Notes: generated from the letters alone by a model not told the origin. DNA of 20,649 bases from JANPLD01 sp031426355 (GCA_031426355.1 JANPLD010000028.1:1-20649); one strand, 5' to 3'; positions 1 through 7,592 are shown, counted from the first letter of the stretch. Numbers and translations: made by a program.

Positions 1-783
1 TGCAGCAACTTTCCTTGCTTTATCAAGTTTCTGCTTTACTTCTTTTTTAGCTTCTTTCATATCTGCGATGGTATGATCCAGCCTGTCAGATGCTTCAGCT
101 TCTGTAAGACCAGTACGATCTGCGATAACTTCAGAAAGATATTCCTTATCAGCTTCAGATATCTTGCCTTCCTTCACCCCTTTTGCAAGAATATGAATTG
201 TTTCAGCGCGGGCATCCCTTGATGAAAGATTAACATCTTCACTGCGATAAAGTGTATCAATGAAATAATCATTCTCACCTTTAAAGCCCATGTCCATATC
301 TTTAGGGCCGTGTTCTCTTCCAGCAGCTGCACCAGCTGCAATACTAGATGCAGTGTTGATACCTTTTCCTAAAATCATGGAAATTGCTGAAGTAAGAAGT
401 GCAGCAGTTAAGAGAGTTGCAAGTGCCCATGAAAGGAAGCCATGTGCAGTATCACGGAAAAAAACCTCATCTGAGTGCATAGTTTTCCACTTGCTGCGAA
501 GCCTGCCCGTTAGGTAACCGCCAAAAGCAGATGCAACGGCTTGCATAACGATAAAGCAGATAGCAGTAAGTACTGTAAAGCCAGTTGCTGAAACCCCTTC
601 AAAAGACCATGGCGATATTGATGCCAGCCCTAAAGCGGAACTTAAGAAAAGAAGAGCAAGTGAGATTACCGCAGCTGTAACCGCGCCAGCAATAATGGCA
701 GGCCAGGCAACAGCAGTTTTCGTATGGCAATGTGATCTGCCGATCATAGTGTCATAATTTATATTATCAGATGTAGTTTGCAT
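1..783 (-). CDS. Multi-spanning membrane protein, C-terminus cut by left window edge
   Basis: The frame is open for 261 codons from the ATG at 783-781 to the left edge, so only the N-terminal part is present. An AGGGA Shine-Dalgarno lies 5-6 bases before the start. About 20 polar residues are followed by a hydrophobic span at roughly 27-53 (AWPAIIAGAVTAAV...), a second at 66-95 and a third at 115-142, with many small Gly/Ala residues. The visible rest (about 155-261) is hydrophilic and helical, rich in Lys, Glu and Ala. The first span resembles membrane proteins of unknown function seen in many alphaproteobacteria; I do not recognise a named domain. A 24-residue membrane microprotein gene lies 39 bases upstream on the same strand and is probably co-transcribed. 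Function unknown. Confidence 0.8.
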   Translation of the reverse strand, partial: MQTTSDNINYDTMIGRSHCHTKTAVAWPAIIAGAVTAAVISLALLFLSSALGLASISPWSFEGVSATGFTVLTAICFIVMQAVASAFGGYLTGRLRSKWKTMHSDEVFFRDTAHGFLSWALATLLTAALLTSAISMILGKGINTASSIAAGAAAGREHGPKDMDMGFKGENDYFIDTLYRSEDVNLSSRDARAETIHILAKGVKEGKISEADKEYLSEVIADRTGLTEAEASDRLDHTIADMKEAKKEVKQKLDKARKVAA

Positions 784-822
784 ATGTGTCCCTTTAATTG
801 AAATTGATTTGGTTGATTTTGA

Positions 823-897
823 TTACAAAAGTATAGCTAGAATGATGATAAGAGGTATAGGTATACCAAGTAGCCAGAGTAAAATTCCACGTCCCAT
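823..897 (-). CDS. Membrane microprotein, 24 aa (LLWLxGIPIPLII family, copy 1)
   Basis: ATG at 897-895, stop TAA at 825-823. An AAGGA Shine-Dalgarno sits 6 bases before the ATG. After a short start (MGRGI) the peptide is one hydrophobic segment with the core LLWLLGIPIPLII, long enough for a single membrane span with a double-proline kink. A second gene at 12252-12323 encodes a 23-residue peptide whose core matches at 12 of 13 positions. Seven of those codons differ synonymously and only one non-synonymously, so the amino-acid sequence has been conserved. This is the main reason to call a gene this short. It lies just upstream of a multi-span membrane protein gene on the same strand. Function unknown. 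Confidence 0.75.
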   Translation of the reverse strand: MGRGILLWLLGIPIPLIIILAILL

Positions 898-1157
898 AAA
901 AAGTCCTTTTAGTTGTTAATTGATTTGTTAAGAATTACTTAACCAAGAAAAATTATAGGAATGAGAGTAAAGAACCGACGGGGGACTACTTGGTAAGATA
1001 TAATTTTTCCATAAAGGTATTAAGTAAATAAAGATTAAGATTTAATAACAATTTTCCAATAATTAATTATATTGTAAGGCTAATTTTAGTTAATATTGTA
1101 TAGGTAGATTGTTTGTTATATTTCGGTAGAATAGGATTTTTAAAAATGGAGTTTATC

Positions 1158-1349
1158 ATGGCTGAAGTGATAAATCTAAAACAGAAAAGAAAAGCTAAGA
1201 CGCGATCTGAAAAGGAAATAAAGGCTTCAGAGAACCGCGTTAAATATGGCCGTACAAAAGAAGAAAAAAATGCAGAAAAATTAAAGGCTGAAAAAGAGCA
1301 AAAATATTTGCAAGGTCATAAAAGAGAATTAAATGAAGAAAATCAATAA
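1158..1349 (+). CDS. DUF4169 family small basic protein
   Basis: This 63-residue, highly charged, Lys/Glu-rich protein begins MAEVINLKQKRKAK, followed by a conserved-looking NRVKYGRTKEEK block and GHKRE near the C-terminus. This is the layout of DUF4169, a small family of unknown function found in alphaproteobacteria. The frame is also open upstream to an ATG at 1113, but the start at 1158 has GGAG 8 bases before it and matches the family N-terminus, so it is preferred. The stop codon TAA (1347-1349) directly abuts the ATG of the response regulator at 1350, which suggests translational coupling. It is probably the first gene of the regulatory and lipid operon. A single long helix, possibly binding nucleic acid because of its charge, is a guess only. 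Confidence 0.85.
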   Translation: MAEVINLKQKRKAKTRSEKEIKASENRVKYGRTKEEKNAEKLKAEKEQKYLQGHKRELNEENQ

Positions 1350-2021
1350 ATGAAAATTCTCTTAATTGAAGATGATAAGGATGTCCGGCAGTATGTATCC
1401 AAAGCTTTAAAGGAGAATGGTTATATTGTCGATACAGCAGATAATGGTAAAGATGGATTATTTTTTGCCACTACTGAAACCTATGATGTTTTGATAGTTG
1501 ATAGAATGCTACCTAAGCTGGATGGCTTAACGATAATCAAAACACTTCGTGGTTCAGGTAATTCAACCCCCGCATTGATATTAAGTACTTTGGCGGATGT
1601 TGATGATAAAGTAATGGGCCTTCGTGCGGGTGGGGATGACTATCTAGAGAAGCCATTCGCGTTTTCTGAACTGCAAGCAAGGATTGAAGCACTGATAAGG
1701 CGTAATATCAAGCAGGATCAGAATCAGATTGTTTTGAAAGCTGATGATCTGGAACTTGATCTGCTTTCTCGTAAGGTAACGCGCGCGGGCAAAAAAATGG
1801 AACTGCAATCAACGGAATATAAATTACTCGAATATATGCTTCGTCATAAAGGACAGGTTGTTACCAGAACGATGTTACTTGAAAATGTCTGGGACTATAA
1901 TTTTGACCCGCAAACTAATGTAATAGATGTTCATATCAGCAGGCTTAGAAACAAAGTAGATAAAGGATTTGATAGGCAAATAATAAAAACTATACGTGGC
2001 GCAGGTTATATAATTGAATAG
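1350..2021 (+). CDS. OmpR/PhoB-family response regulator
   Basis: This 223-residue cytoplasmic transcription regulator has the standard two-domain length. The receiver domain (1-118) shows the acidic pocket IEDD at 6-9, the phospho-acceptor Asp51 in DVLIVDRMLPKLDG, the switch Ser/Thr at 79-80 and Lys101 in KPF. The C-terminal winged helix (about 127-223) has the OmpR-type features TEYKLLEYML, VWDYNFDPQTNVIDVHISRLR and IRGAGYII. The start abuts the DUF4169 stop with no gap and has no strong ribosome site of its own. The partner kinase starts 5 bases after the stop, so this is a classic regulator-kinase pair. The adjacent lipid-modification genes are plausible targets; that is inferred from position only. 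Confidence 0.95.
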   Translation: MKILLIEDDKDVRQYVSKALKENGYIVDTADNGKDGLFFATTETYDVLIVDRMLPKLDGLTIIKTLRGSGNSTPALILSTLADVDDKVMGLRAGGDDYLEKPFAFSELQARIEALIRRNIKQDQNQIVLKADDLELDLLSRKVTRAGKKMELQSTEYKLLEYMLRHKGQVVTRTMLLENVWDYNFDPQTNVIDVHISRLRNKVDKGFDRQIIKTIRGAGYIIE

Positions 2022-2026
2022 CTAAA

Positions 2027-3076
2027 ATGAGTGAAGAAAGAAGAAAATATTCCCATAGCTCAAGCTTTAAAATGGCTGTTCTGTTTACAGTTCTATTAGG
2101 GATATCAACTTCTGTGCTGATATATTTTATCTCTTCGTATGGAGAGGGAAGGGTAATTAATGAGCATGAGATAGCTATAAGCAGGGAAATCTATGGGCGT
2201 ATATTATGGCTTGGGATTTTAAGTATAATCTCAATGTCTTTAGTAGTTATCATTAGCTTTTTGATAAGTACTTTTGTTGTGAAAAGAATAAATCTGATTG
2301 GTAATACAGCAAAGGAAATAATTGATACTTCAGACCTTTCGCGAAGAATATCAATAGATACAAAATGGGATGATTTAAGTAACCTTGCTTATATATTAAA
2401 TAATTTACTTGGCCGTATTGAAGATTCAATGGAAGATATAAGAAGGGTTTCAGATAATATTGCCCATGATCTTAGAACTCCGCTTACAAGATTAAAAAAT
2501 AAACTGGAAGATTTTAAAAATTCCGAAAAATCCGATGAGGAAGTTCAGAAATTAATTGATGAAGCAGATCATTTACTTGGAACATTTAATTCCCTTCTTC
2601 GTATAACTAATATTGAAAAAGGCAAGCGTCACAGTAAATTTCAGGATGTTAACTTAAAAAAACTTATTACGGACGTTATTGAACTTTATGAACCTTTGAT
2701 AGAAGAAAAGAAAATAAAGATCTTTAATGATTTGGATCAAATAACTCACAGTGTAGATAGAGATTTGTTTTTTCAGGCGATCGCAAATATTTTGGATAAT
2801 GCGATCAAATTTACTCCTGCTAATGGAGAAATAAGTATCAATCTGAAACAAGAAGAAAAAATTACAATACAGATAATTGATACCGGAATAGGTGTTGAGG
2901 AAAGTGATAGGTCAAAAATATTTGAACGATTTTACAGGGCTGACGAAAGCCGCAATCTGCCAGGAAATGGTCTTGGTTTGAGCTTGGTTGTAGCTGTTAT
3001 TAAAATGCATAATGCTGAAATAGATGTAAAAAATAATCAGCCTAATGGTTTGATAGTTGAGATTAAAATTTTGTAA
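2027..3076 (+). CDS. Membrane sensor histidine kinase with minimal external loop
   Basis: This 349-residue kinase has membrane spans at about 14-37 and 58-84, a HAMP-like linker (about 85-135), the phospho-accepting His147 in NIAHDLRTPLTRLK, and an ATP-binding domain. In that domain the N-box is NILDNAIKFTP (Asn258), the G1 box is DTGIGV (285-290), then FERFYR, and the G2 box NGLGLSL (314-320). Only about 20 residues separate the two spans, so there is no room for a folded periplasmic sensor domain; this resembles the intramembrane-sensing layout. It lies 5 bases after its cognate regulator and 65 bases before the FAD oxidoreductase gene on the same strand. The signal could be membrane state or a partner protein (inference). 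Confidence 0.94.
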   Translation: MSEERRKYSHSSSFKMAVLFTVLLGISTSVLIYFISSYGEGRVINEHEIAISREIYGRILWLGILSIISMSLVVIISFLISTFVVKRINLIGNTAKEIIDTSDLSRRISIDTKWDDLSNLAYILNNLLGRIEDSMEDIRRVSDNIAHDLRTPLTRLKNKLEDFKNSEKSDEEVQKLIDEADHLLGTFNSLLRITNIEKGKRHSKFQDVNLKKLITDVIELYEPLIEEKKIKIFNDLDQITHSVDRDLFFQAIANILDNAIKFTPANGEISINLKQEEKITIQIIDTGIGVEESDRSKIFERFYRADESRNLPGNGLGLSLVVAVIKMHNAEIDVKNNQPNGLIVEIKIL

Positions 3077-3141
3077 TACTCCTGAAATTAAGGCTTAATA
3101 TCATCAATGTATTATATCCAGCAACAAATCTTAGATCTTTA

Positions 3142-4383
3142 ATGAAAATAGCAATAATAGGTTCGGGTATATCAGGACTTAGCGCGGCTTATCTGCTTAA
3201 TGAGGCAGGGCATGATATCACGGTCTATGAAAAGAATAATTATATTGGTGGCCATAGCAGGACAATTGAAATCAATATAAATGGTAAGAAAATCCCGGTA
3301 GACACCGGGTTTATAGTTTTCAATTATAAAAATTATCCTTTGCTTACTGGTTTATTTGATCACTTAAAGGTTCCGGTTGAAAAAAGTAATATGTCATTTG
3401 GTGTAAGTATCAATAATGGAAAAGTAGAGTACGGAACACAGAAGCTGACATCAATTTTTTGCCAAAAGAGAAATCTTCTGAAATTGGATTTCTGGCGAAT
3501 GTTGAGAGATATTATTTATTTCAATAAACATGCAGAGAAGTATGTAGACGTAAATATTTCACTTGGTGAATTACTATATAAATTGGAAATGGGTAGATGG
3601 TTCAGGGATTATTATCTAATGGCGATGGGGGCTGCTATCTGGAGTACGCCCCATCTTAAAATGCTTGAATTTCCAGCGAGCAGTTTCATCAGGTTTTTTA
3701 TGAATCATGGATTGCTTACTGTTAATGATCAACCTCAATGGCATACTGTTACAGGTGGTAGCAAGGAATATATAAAAATTCTAACCGCAAAATTTGAAAA
3801 TAAAATATTCACCAATAACGCAGTAAACAAAGTTGTCAGGGAAAATAACAAAGTTAAGATTGAAAATCATAATAGTGATATTAGTGAATATGATAAGGTA
3901 ATATTTGCCTGTCATTCAGATCAAGTTCTTGAACTTTTGGAAAAGCCTACAGATGAGGAAAAGGGAGTCATTGGAGTGATAAAATATCAGCCAAATAAAA
4001 TTGTGGTGCATAGTGATGAAAGCTTTATGCCGAAGAATAAAAATGCATGGAGCAGCTGGATATATCTAAGTGAAAATAAAGAAAATATATTTCTTAGCTA
4101 CTGGATGAACAATCTGCAAAATATAGTATCGGAAAAACCTGTGATAGTAACATTAAACCCAGCTCGTAGGCCGAGGGAAGATCTTATATATGATGAATAT
4201 GATTTTGAGCATCCTATTTTTGATGAGCTTGCAGTAAAAGCACAAAGCAAAATGGATAATATCCAGGGAGAGAATAATACATATTTTTGTGGCGCCTACC
4301 AAAGATACGGTTTTCATGAAGATGGTTTTATGAGCGCGGTAAATGTTGCGCAGAAATTAGGGGCAAAAATTCCATGGAAATGA
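3142..4383 (+). CDS. NAD(P)/FAD-binding amine-oxidase-like protein (COG2907 type)
   Basis: This 413-residue flavoprotein has an N-terminal Rossmann dinucleotide motif GSGISG (7-12), an acidic residue at the end of the second strand (Glu30) and the GGHSRT motif (36-41) typical of the amine-oxidase/phytoene-desaturase superfamily. A C-terminal FAD-contact region near 378-405 contains YFCGAYQRYGFHEDGFMSA. The family is often annotated as a predicted NAD/FAD-binding protein and lies beside DUF1365 and CFA-synthase-like genes in many proteobacteria. In Rhodobacter sphaeroides a cluster of this kind takes part in furan fatty acid synthesis, where one step is an acyl-chain desaturation (from memory). 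The 3' end overlaps the DUF1365 gene by up to 10 bases. The exact reaction here is inferred. Confidence 0.9.
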   Translation: MKIAIIGSGISGLSAAYLLNEAGHDITVYEKNNYIGGHSRTIEININGKKIPVDTGFIVFNYKNYPLLTGLFDHLKVPVEKSNMSFGVSINNGKVEYGTQKLTSIFCQKRNLLKLDFWRMLRDIIYFNKHAEKYVDVNISLGELLYKLEMGRWFRDYYLMAMGAAIWSTPHLKMLEFPASSFIRFFMNHGLLTVNDQPQWHTVTGGSKEYIKILTAKFENKIFTNNAVNKVVRENNKVKIENHNSDISEYDKVIFACHSDQVLELLEKPTDEEKGVIGVIKYQPNKIVVHSDESFMPKNKNAWSSWIYLSENKENIFLSYWMNNLQNIVSEKPVIVTLNPARRPREDLIYDEYDFEHPIFDELAVKAQSKMDNIQGENNTYFCGAYQRYGFHEDGFMSAVNVAQKLGAKIPWK

Positions 4384-5135
4384 AGCCTAAGTTATTTATA
4401 TCTAAGGTAATGCATAAGCGGCTTTTCCCAAAAGTTAATGCTTTTACTTATGGTATTTATTATCTCGCATTTCCTTTATCAAAAATAAGCGAACTGAATA
4501 TTCCAAGGAATAAGTCTGGAATAATGAGTTTTTACGATAAAGACCACGGATATAAGGATGGAAGTAATATTGCAGTCTGGGTCAAAGATACTTTAAAACA
4601 GTCTGGTATAGAATGTAATGGGGAAGTGATATTGGTCACTTTACCCAGAATCCTTGGATATGTATTCAATCCAATAAGTTTTTATTTTTGTTTTGATGAA
4701 TTGCAAAATCTTAAAGTGGTTATTTGTGAGGTAAATAATACCTTTAGTGAAACACATAGTTACATCTGCGTTAATAAAAATGGTGAAACTATACGTGGTG
4801 ATCAATGGTTGTCAGCAGAAAAAGTATTTCATGTTTCGCCTTTTTTAGAAAGAGAAGGTAGATATCAGTTCAGGTTTAATATCAAAGACAAAAAACTTGG
4901 TATATGGATAGATTATTTTGATAGGGAAAACCGAAAAAAACTCATTACTTCTCTTGTTGGTAATTTTGAAGAGATCAATAAATTTAACTTGTGTAAAGCT
5001 TTCTTTAAATACCCATTGATAACTTTTAAGGCAATTTTTCTGATCCATTTTGAAGCAGTAAAATTACTTTTAAAAAGAATGGCTTATATTAAAAAACCCA
5101 ATCAAAATGAAATTAAAATAACTATCACAAAATAA
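4374..5135 (+). CDS. DUF1365 family protein
   Basis: This 253-residue protein has the DUF1365 signatures: an N-terminal HKRLFPKVNAFTYGIYYLAFPL segment (about 14-35, only its ends quoted by motif), RILGYVFNPISFYFC (about 91-105) and EVNNTFSETHSYI (about 118-130), followed by HVSPF. The biochemical function of DUF1365 is not established, though it is almost always found with the FAD oxidoreductase and CFA-synthase-like genes. It overlaps the upstream gene. Two starts are possible: ATG at 4374, with AGGGG upstream, and ATG at 4380, which makes a classic ATGA stop-start overlap. Either implies coupled translation with the oxidoreductase. A 78-base gap follows before the methyltransferase gene. 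Confidence 0.92.
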   Translation: MEMKPKLFISKVMHKRLFPKVNAFTYGIYYLAFPLSKISELNIPRNKSGIMSFYDKDHGYKDGSNIAVWVKDTLKQSGIECNGEVILVTLPRILGYVFNPISFYFCFDELQNLKVVICEVNNTFSETHSYICVNKNGETIRGDQWLSAEKVFHVSPFLEREGRYQFRFNIKDKKLGIWIDYFDRENRKKLITSLVGNFEEINKFNLCKAFFKYPLITFKAIFLIHFEAVKLLLKRMAYIKKPNQNEIKITITK

Positions 5136-5162
5136 TATTACAAAAGTTTAATGTAAATGTAA

Positions 5163-5190
5163 CTGACCGTTAAGTTTTATAGTGTATTAT
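5163..5190 (+). promoter_or_regulatory. Candidate sigma70-type promoter ahead of the methyltransferase gene
   Basis: The gap between DUF1365 and the methyltransferase contains CTGACC at 5163-5168 and TATTAT at 5185-5190 with a 16-base spacer. This is a fair match to a housekeeping -35/-10 pair, 23 bases before the ATG. It could give the last two genes of the operon independent transcription. Judged by eye; in A+T-rich DNA chance matches are common. Confidence 0.3.
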
Positions 5191-5213
5191 TGGAGATAAA
5201 TAAAATTTAGTTT

Positions 5214-6371
5214 ATGATAGGTAATTTCGCATTAAAGTCTTTTTTGAAATCTCTTGAATCTATACAATATGGGTCACTTGAGGTAATCACCCCTGATGGT
5301 AAGATATATTATTTTCAGGGTAAAGATGCCGGGTCTAATGCCAATATTAAAATTTATAAAAATAACGTCATAACTAATCTGGTAGCGAAAGGAGATGTTG
5401 GCTTTGCGGAAGATTATCGTGATGGTAACTGGGATTCAGACGATTTAGAAAGCCTCGTGTTTATTGCACTTAAGAATCAGGAATATATTAACAGTTATAT
5501 TAATGGCGGTAGCATATTTAAAGTAATCTCACAAATATCTTATTATTTACGTAAAAATTCACTGAGCGGTAGCAAGCGTAATGTTCAGGCGCATTATGAT
5601 CTGGGGAATGATTTTTATAAATTATGGCTCGATGAAACGATGACATATTCGGGAGCTATTTTTAATGGCAGCAATAATCTGGTTCAGGCTCAGCATAATA
5701 AGTACGACAGAATATTAGAGTTACTTGGTGATAAATCTTCTGATGTCCTTGAAATTGGTTGTGGGTGGGGCGGCTTTGCTGCTCGTGCCATAGAAACAAA
5801 AGATTTTAAAGTAAAAGGAATAACATTATCTAATGAGCAGTATGAATATGCTAGTAAGAGATTAGGTAAAAATGCAAATATAGTTATTGAAGACTACCGT
5901 AAACAGCAGGGAAAATTTGACCATATAGTTTCAATTGAAATGTTTGAGGCAGTAGGGCAGAAATTCTGGCCGGTATATTTTTCAAAAGTTTCTTCGCTTC
6001 TAAAAGAAAAGGGTAAAGCAGTTATTCAAACCATTACTATAGCTGACAGTTATTTTGACCAATATAGCAAGGGCAGCGATATGATAAGGAGTTTTATATT
6101 CCCGGGGGGCATGCTTCCATCAGAAACAAAATTTGCAGAAGAAGCGAAAAAAGCAGGATTAAGAATTACTGATAAATTTAATTTTGGTAAGGATTACGCC
6201 TTTACATTGAAATATTGGCTTAGAAATTTTGATTTTAATATTAGAAGTGTAAAAATGCTGGGTTTTGATGAAAAATTCATAAGAATATGGAGGCTTTATC
6301 TTGCTTCCTGTATAGCTGGTTTTTCCGCAGAACGTACTGATGTAATCCAATTTGAGGTTCAACATGCGTAA
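5214..6371 (+). CDS. CFA-synthase-like SAM-dependent fatty-acyl methyltransferase
   Basis: This 385-residue cytoplasmic or membrane-associated enzyme matches the cyclopropane-fatty-acid synthase family in length. It has AHYDLGNDFY (126-135), the SAM-binding motif VLEIGCGWGG (178-187), EMFEAVG (242-248), FIFPGGMLPSE (about 294-304) and DYAFTLKYW (327-335). By motif alignment with E. coli Cfa, the bicarbonate ligands Glu239 and Tyr317 are kept (Glu245, Tyr328). Cys139 is replaced by Gly146 (TYSGAIF) and His266 by Gln272 (IQTITI). That pattern argues for an acyl-chain methylase making a methylated unsaturated chain, as in the furan fatty acid pathway, rather than a true cyclopropane synthase. 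An in-frame stop at 5208-5210 makes 5214 the first possible ATG; no strong ribosome site is seen. It overlaps the DUF3833 gene by 8 bases. Confidence 0.92.
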   Translation: MIGNFALKSFLKSLESIQYGSLEVITPDGKIYYFQGKDAGSNANIKIYKNNVITNLVAKGDVGFAEDYRDGNWDSDDLESLVFIALKNQEYINSYINGGSIFKVISQISYYLRKNSLSGSKRNVQAHYDLGNDFYKLWLDETMTYSGAIFNGSNNLVQAQHNKYDRILELLGDKSSDVLEIGCGWGGFAARAIETKDFKVKGITLSNEQYEYASKRLGKNANIVIEDYRKQQGKFDHIVSIEMFEAVGQKFWPVYFSKVSSLLKEKGKAVIQTITIADSYFDQYSKGSDMIRSFIFPGGMLPSETKFAEEAKKAGLRITDKFNFGKDYAFTLKYWLRNFDFNIRSVKMLGFDEKFIRIWRLYLASCIAGFSAERTDVIQFEVQHA

Positions 6372-6903
6372 AATATTTAAATTTTTAATTATAGCAGGAG
6401 TTGCAATGTCTATTTCAAACTGTTCAAAATCTAAGCTGGGAGCTTATGAAGGTGAGAAACCAGAGCTTGATATTAAAGAATATTTTAATGGGCCAATAAA
6501 AGCTTGGGGAATGGTGCAGGACTGGCGAGGTAAAGTAACACGCAGGTTTGATGTTGAGATGAAAGGTGAATGGGAAGGAAATAAAGGAACGTTAACTGAG
6601 CATTTTAAATATTATGATGGAAAAACACAGGATAGAGTCTGGCACATAACTAAATTATCTGACGATAGATATGAGGGTAGGGCAAGTGATGTTTCTGATG
6701 TAGCAAGTGGTATGACTTCAGGTAATACCATAAATTGGCATTACCATATGGATCTAGAAGTAGATGGAAAAAAATATAATATTAAATTTGATGACTGGAT
6801 GTGGCTAATGAATGATGGTGTACTCATCAACCGCTCATACCTCAAAAAATTTGGGATCAAAGTTGCAGAGCTTACTATATTTATGCAAAAGCAGGATAAA
6901 TAG
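6364..6903 (+). CDS. DUF3833 family lipoprotein
   Basis: This 179-residue exported protein has a signal sequence (about 1-19) and Cys20 in ISNC, a probable lipoprotein site, although Asn before the cysteine is unusual. The mature part carries DUF3833 features: FNGPIKAWGMVQDWRGKVTRRF, quoted here only as a region at about 45-66, then GTLTEHFKYYDG, WHYHMDLEVDGK and DDWMWLMNDGVLINRSYLKKFG. The family has no established reaction but regularly accompanies the FAD oxidoreductase, DUF1365 and CFA-like genes. The ATG at 6364 has GAGG 6 bases upstream; an in-frame TTG at 6352 is less likely. The 5' end lies inside the end of the methyltransferase gene, so translation is probably coupled. It is the last gene of the operon. 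Confidence 0.9.
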   Translation: MRKIFKFLIIAGVAMSISNCSKSKLGAYEGEKPELDIKEYFNGPIKAWGMVQDWRGKVTRRFDVEMKGEWEGNKGTLTEHFKYYDGKTQDRVWHITKLSDDRYEGRASDVSDVASGMTSGNTINWHYHMDLEVDGKKYNIKFDDWMWLMNDGVLINRSYLKKFGIKVAELTIFMQKQDK

Positions 6904-6930
6904 CTTAAAAGTAAGTAAGCTTAGTTTGTT
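6902..6930 (+). terminator. Possible weak terminator after the lipid operon
   Basis: AGCTTA (6902-6907) pairs with TAAGCT (6916-6921) across an 8-base loop, followed by a T-rich but interrupted run. The hairpin starts inside the DUF3833 stop codon. The stem is short and A+T-rich, so this is a weak call. Confidence 0.3.
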
Positions 6931-6958
6931 TAACTGGAATGTTAAAATTCACTGGAGA

Positions 6959-7105
6959 TTAAAGGCTATCATCAAACCAGATAGTTGCTTTTTCAGGGAT
7001 TGGCCTTTGAACAGGGCCAGGATTGCCAGGAATTTCTGATGGGGGATTTTGTGGAGTTTGTTCCCTATCAAATGAAATTTTATAATTATCATAATATCTA
7101 GACAT
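6959..7105 (-). CDS. Small Pro-rich hypothetical protein, 48 aa
   Basis: ATG at 7105-7103, stop at 6961-6959. The Shine-Dalgarno is AGAGGA, about 4 bases before the ATG. The peptide begins MSRYYDNYKISFDRE, continues with a Pro/Gly-rich middle (IPGNPGPVQRPIPE, about 25-38) and ends ATIWFDDSL. No signal sequence or membrane span is visible and it is probably unstructured. It is convergent with the lipid operon and divergent from the Ser/Asn-rich gene at 7323. I do not recognise a family. The ribosome site and the intact frame in a non-coding-looking gap support a real gene, but it rests on these alone. Confidence 0.5.
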   Translation of the reverse strand: MSRYYDNYKISFDREQTPQNPPSEIPGNPGPVQRPIPEKATIWFDDSL

Positions 7106-7322
7106 AAAATCCTCTAATTAATTATTATGATTGATTGTATGAAATGGACGTTAAGGAAACCATTCTTTGTGTAAATAGACTTATAAAAATATCATAAAAT
7201 TGTTTATAAATAATTTTTTATGTAAAAAAAATTATTTAAAGGTTTTGTCCAGATAGTTTATTTATGATTCCTTACATATCTTCTTCCTGAAGCTAGCGCT
7301 TCTAAATTAAAAGGAGGACGAT

Positions 7323-7592
7323 ATGGATAAAAGCCCGTCTAGAAATGAAAAAGAGAATAATAATTGGTCTGTCATTAGTAATTCTGATTCAGCAAATTCT
7401 AATTCTTCACAGTTTTCTCAGAAAAATCTTATTTCAAAAACGAATCCTAATCTTGAAGATAGGCAATATTCTGCTCCTAAATCTAATTCAACGAAATCAG
7501 AAAATAAATCTGATAAGTTTGTAACAAAAGAATCATCATCCGGACAAATAAGAGACGAGGCCGAAGAAGATGAAAAATTTTCTCGCTCCTAA
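7323..7592 (+). CDS. Ser/Asn-rich disordered protein, 89 aa
   Basis: A very strong Shine-Dalgarno (AAGGAGG) precedes the ATG at 7323. The protein contains about 21 Ser and 12 Asn among 89 residues, with scattered Lys and Glu and an acidic stretch near the end (RDEAEEDEKF, about 77-86). No hydrophobic core, signal sequence or membrane segment is visible, so it is predicted to be intrinsically disordered and soluble. It is followed 95 bases later by an Asn/Gln-rich gene of similar character. I do not recognise a family. A desiccation- or stress-protective role is only a guess from composition. Confidence 0.7.
   Translation: MDKSPSRNEKENNNWSVISNSDSANSNSSQFSQKNLISKTNPNLEDRQYSAPKSNSTKSENKSDKFVTKESSSGQIRDEAEEDEKFSRS

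Noticed and set aside
961..996. 11-codon frame that could be a leader peptide upstream of the DUF4169 gene
   Set aside because: No ribosome site, no repeated regulatory codons and no terminator or antiterminator after it.
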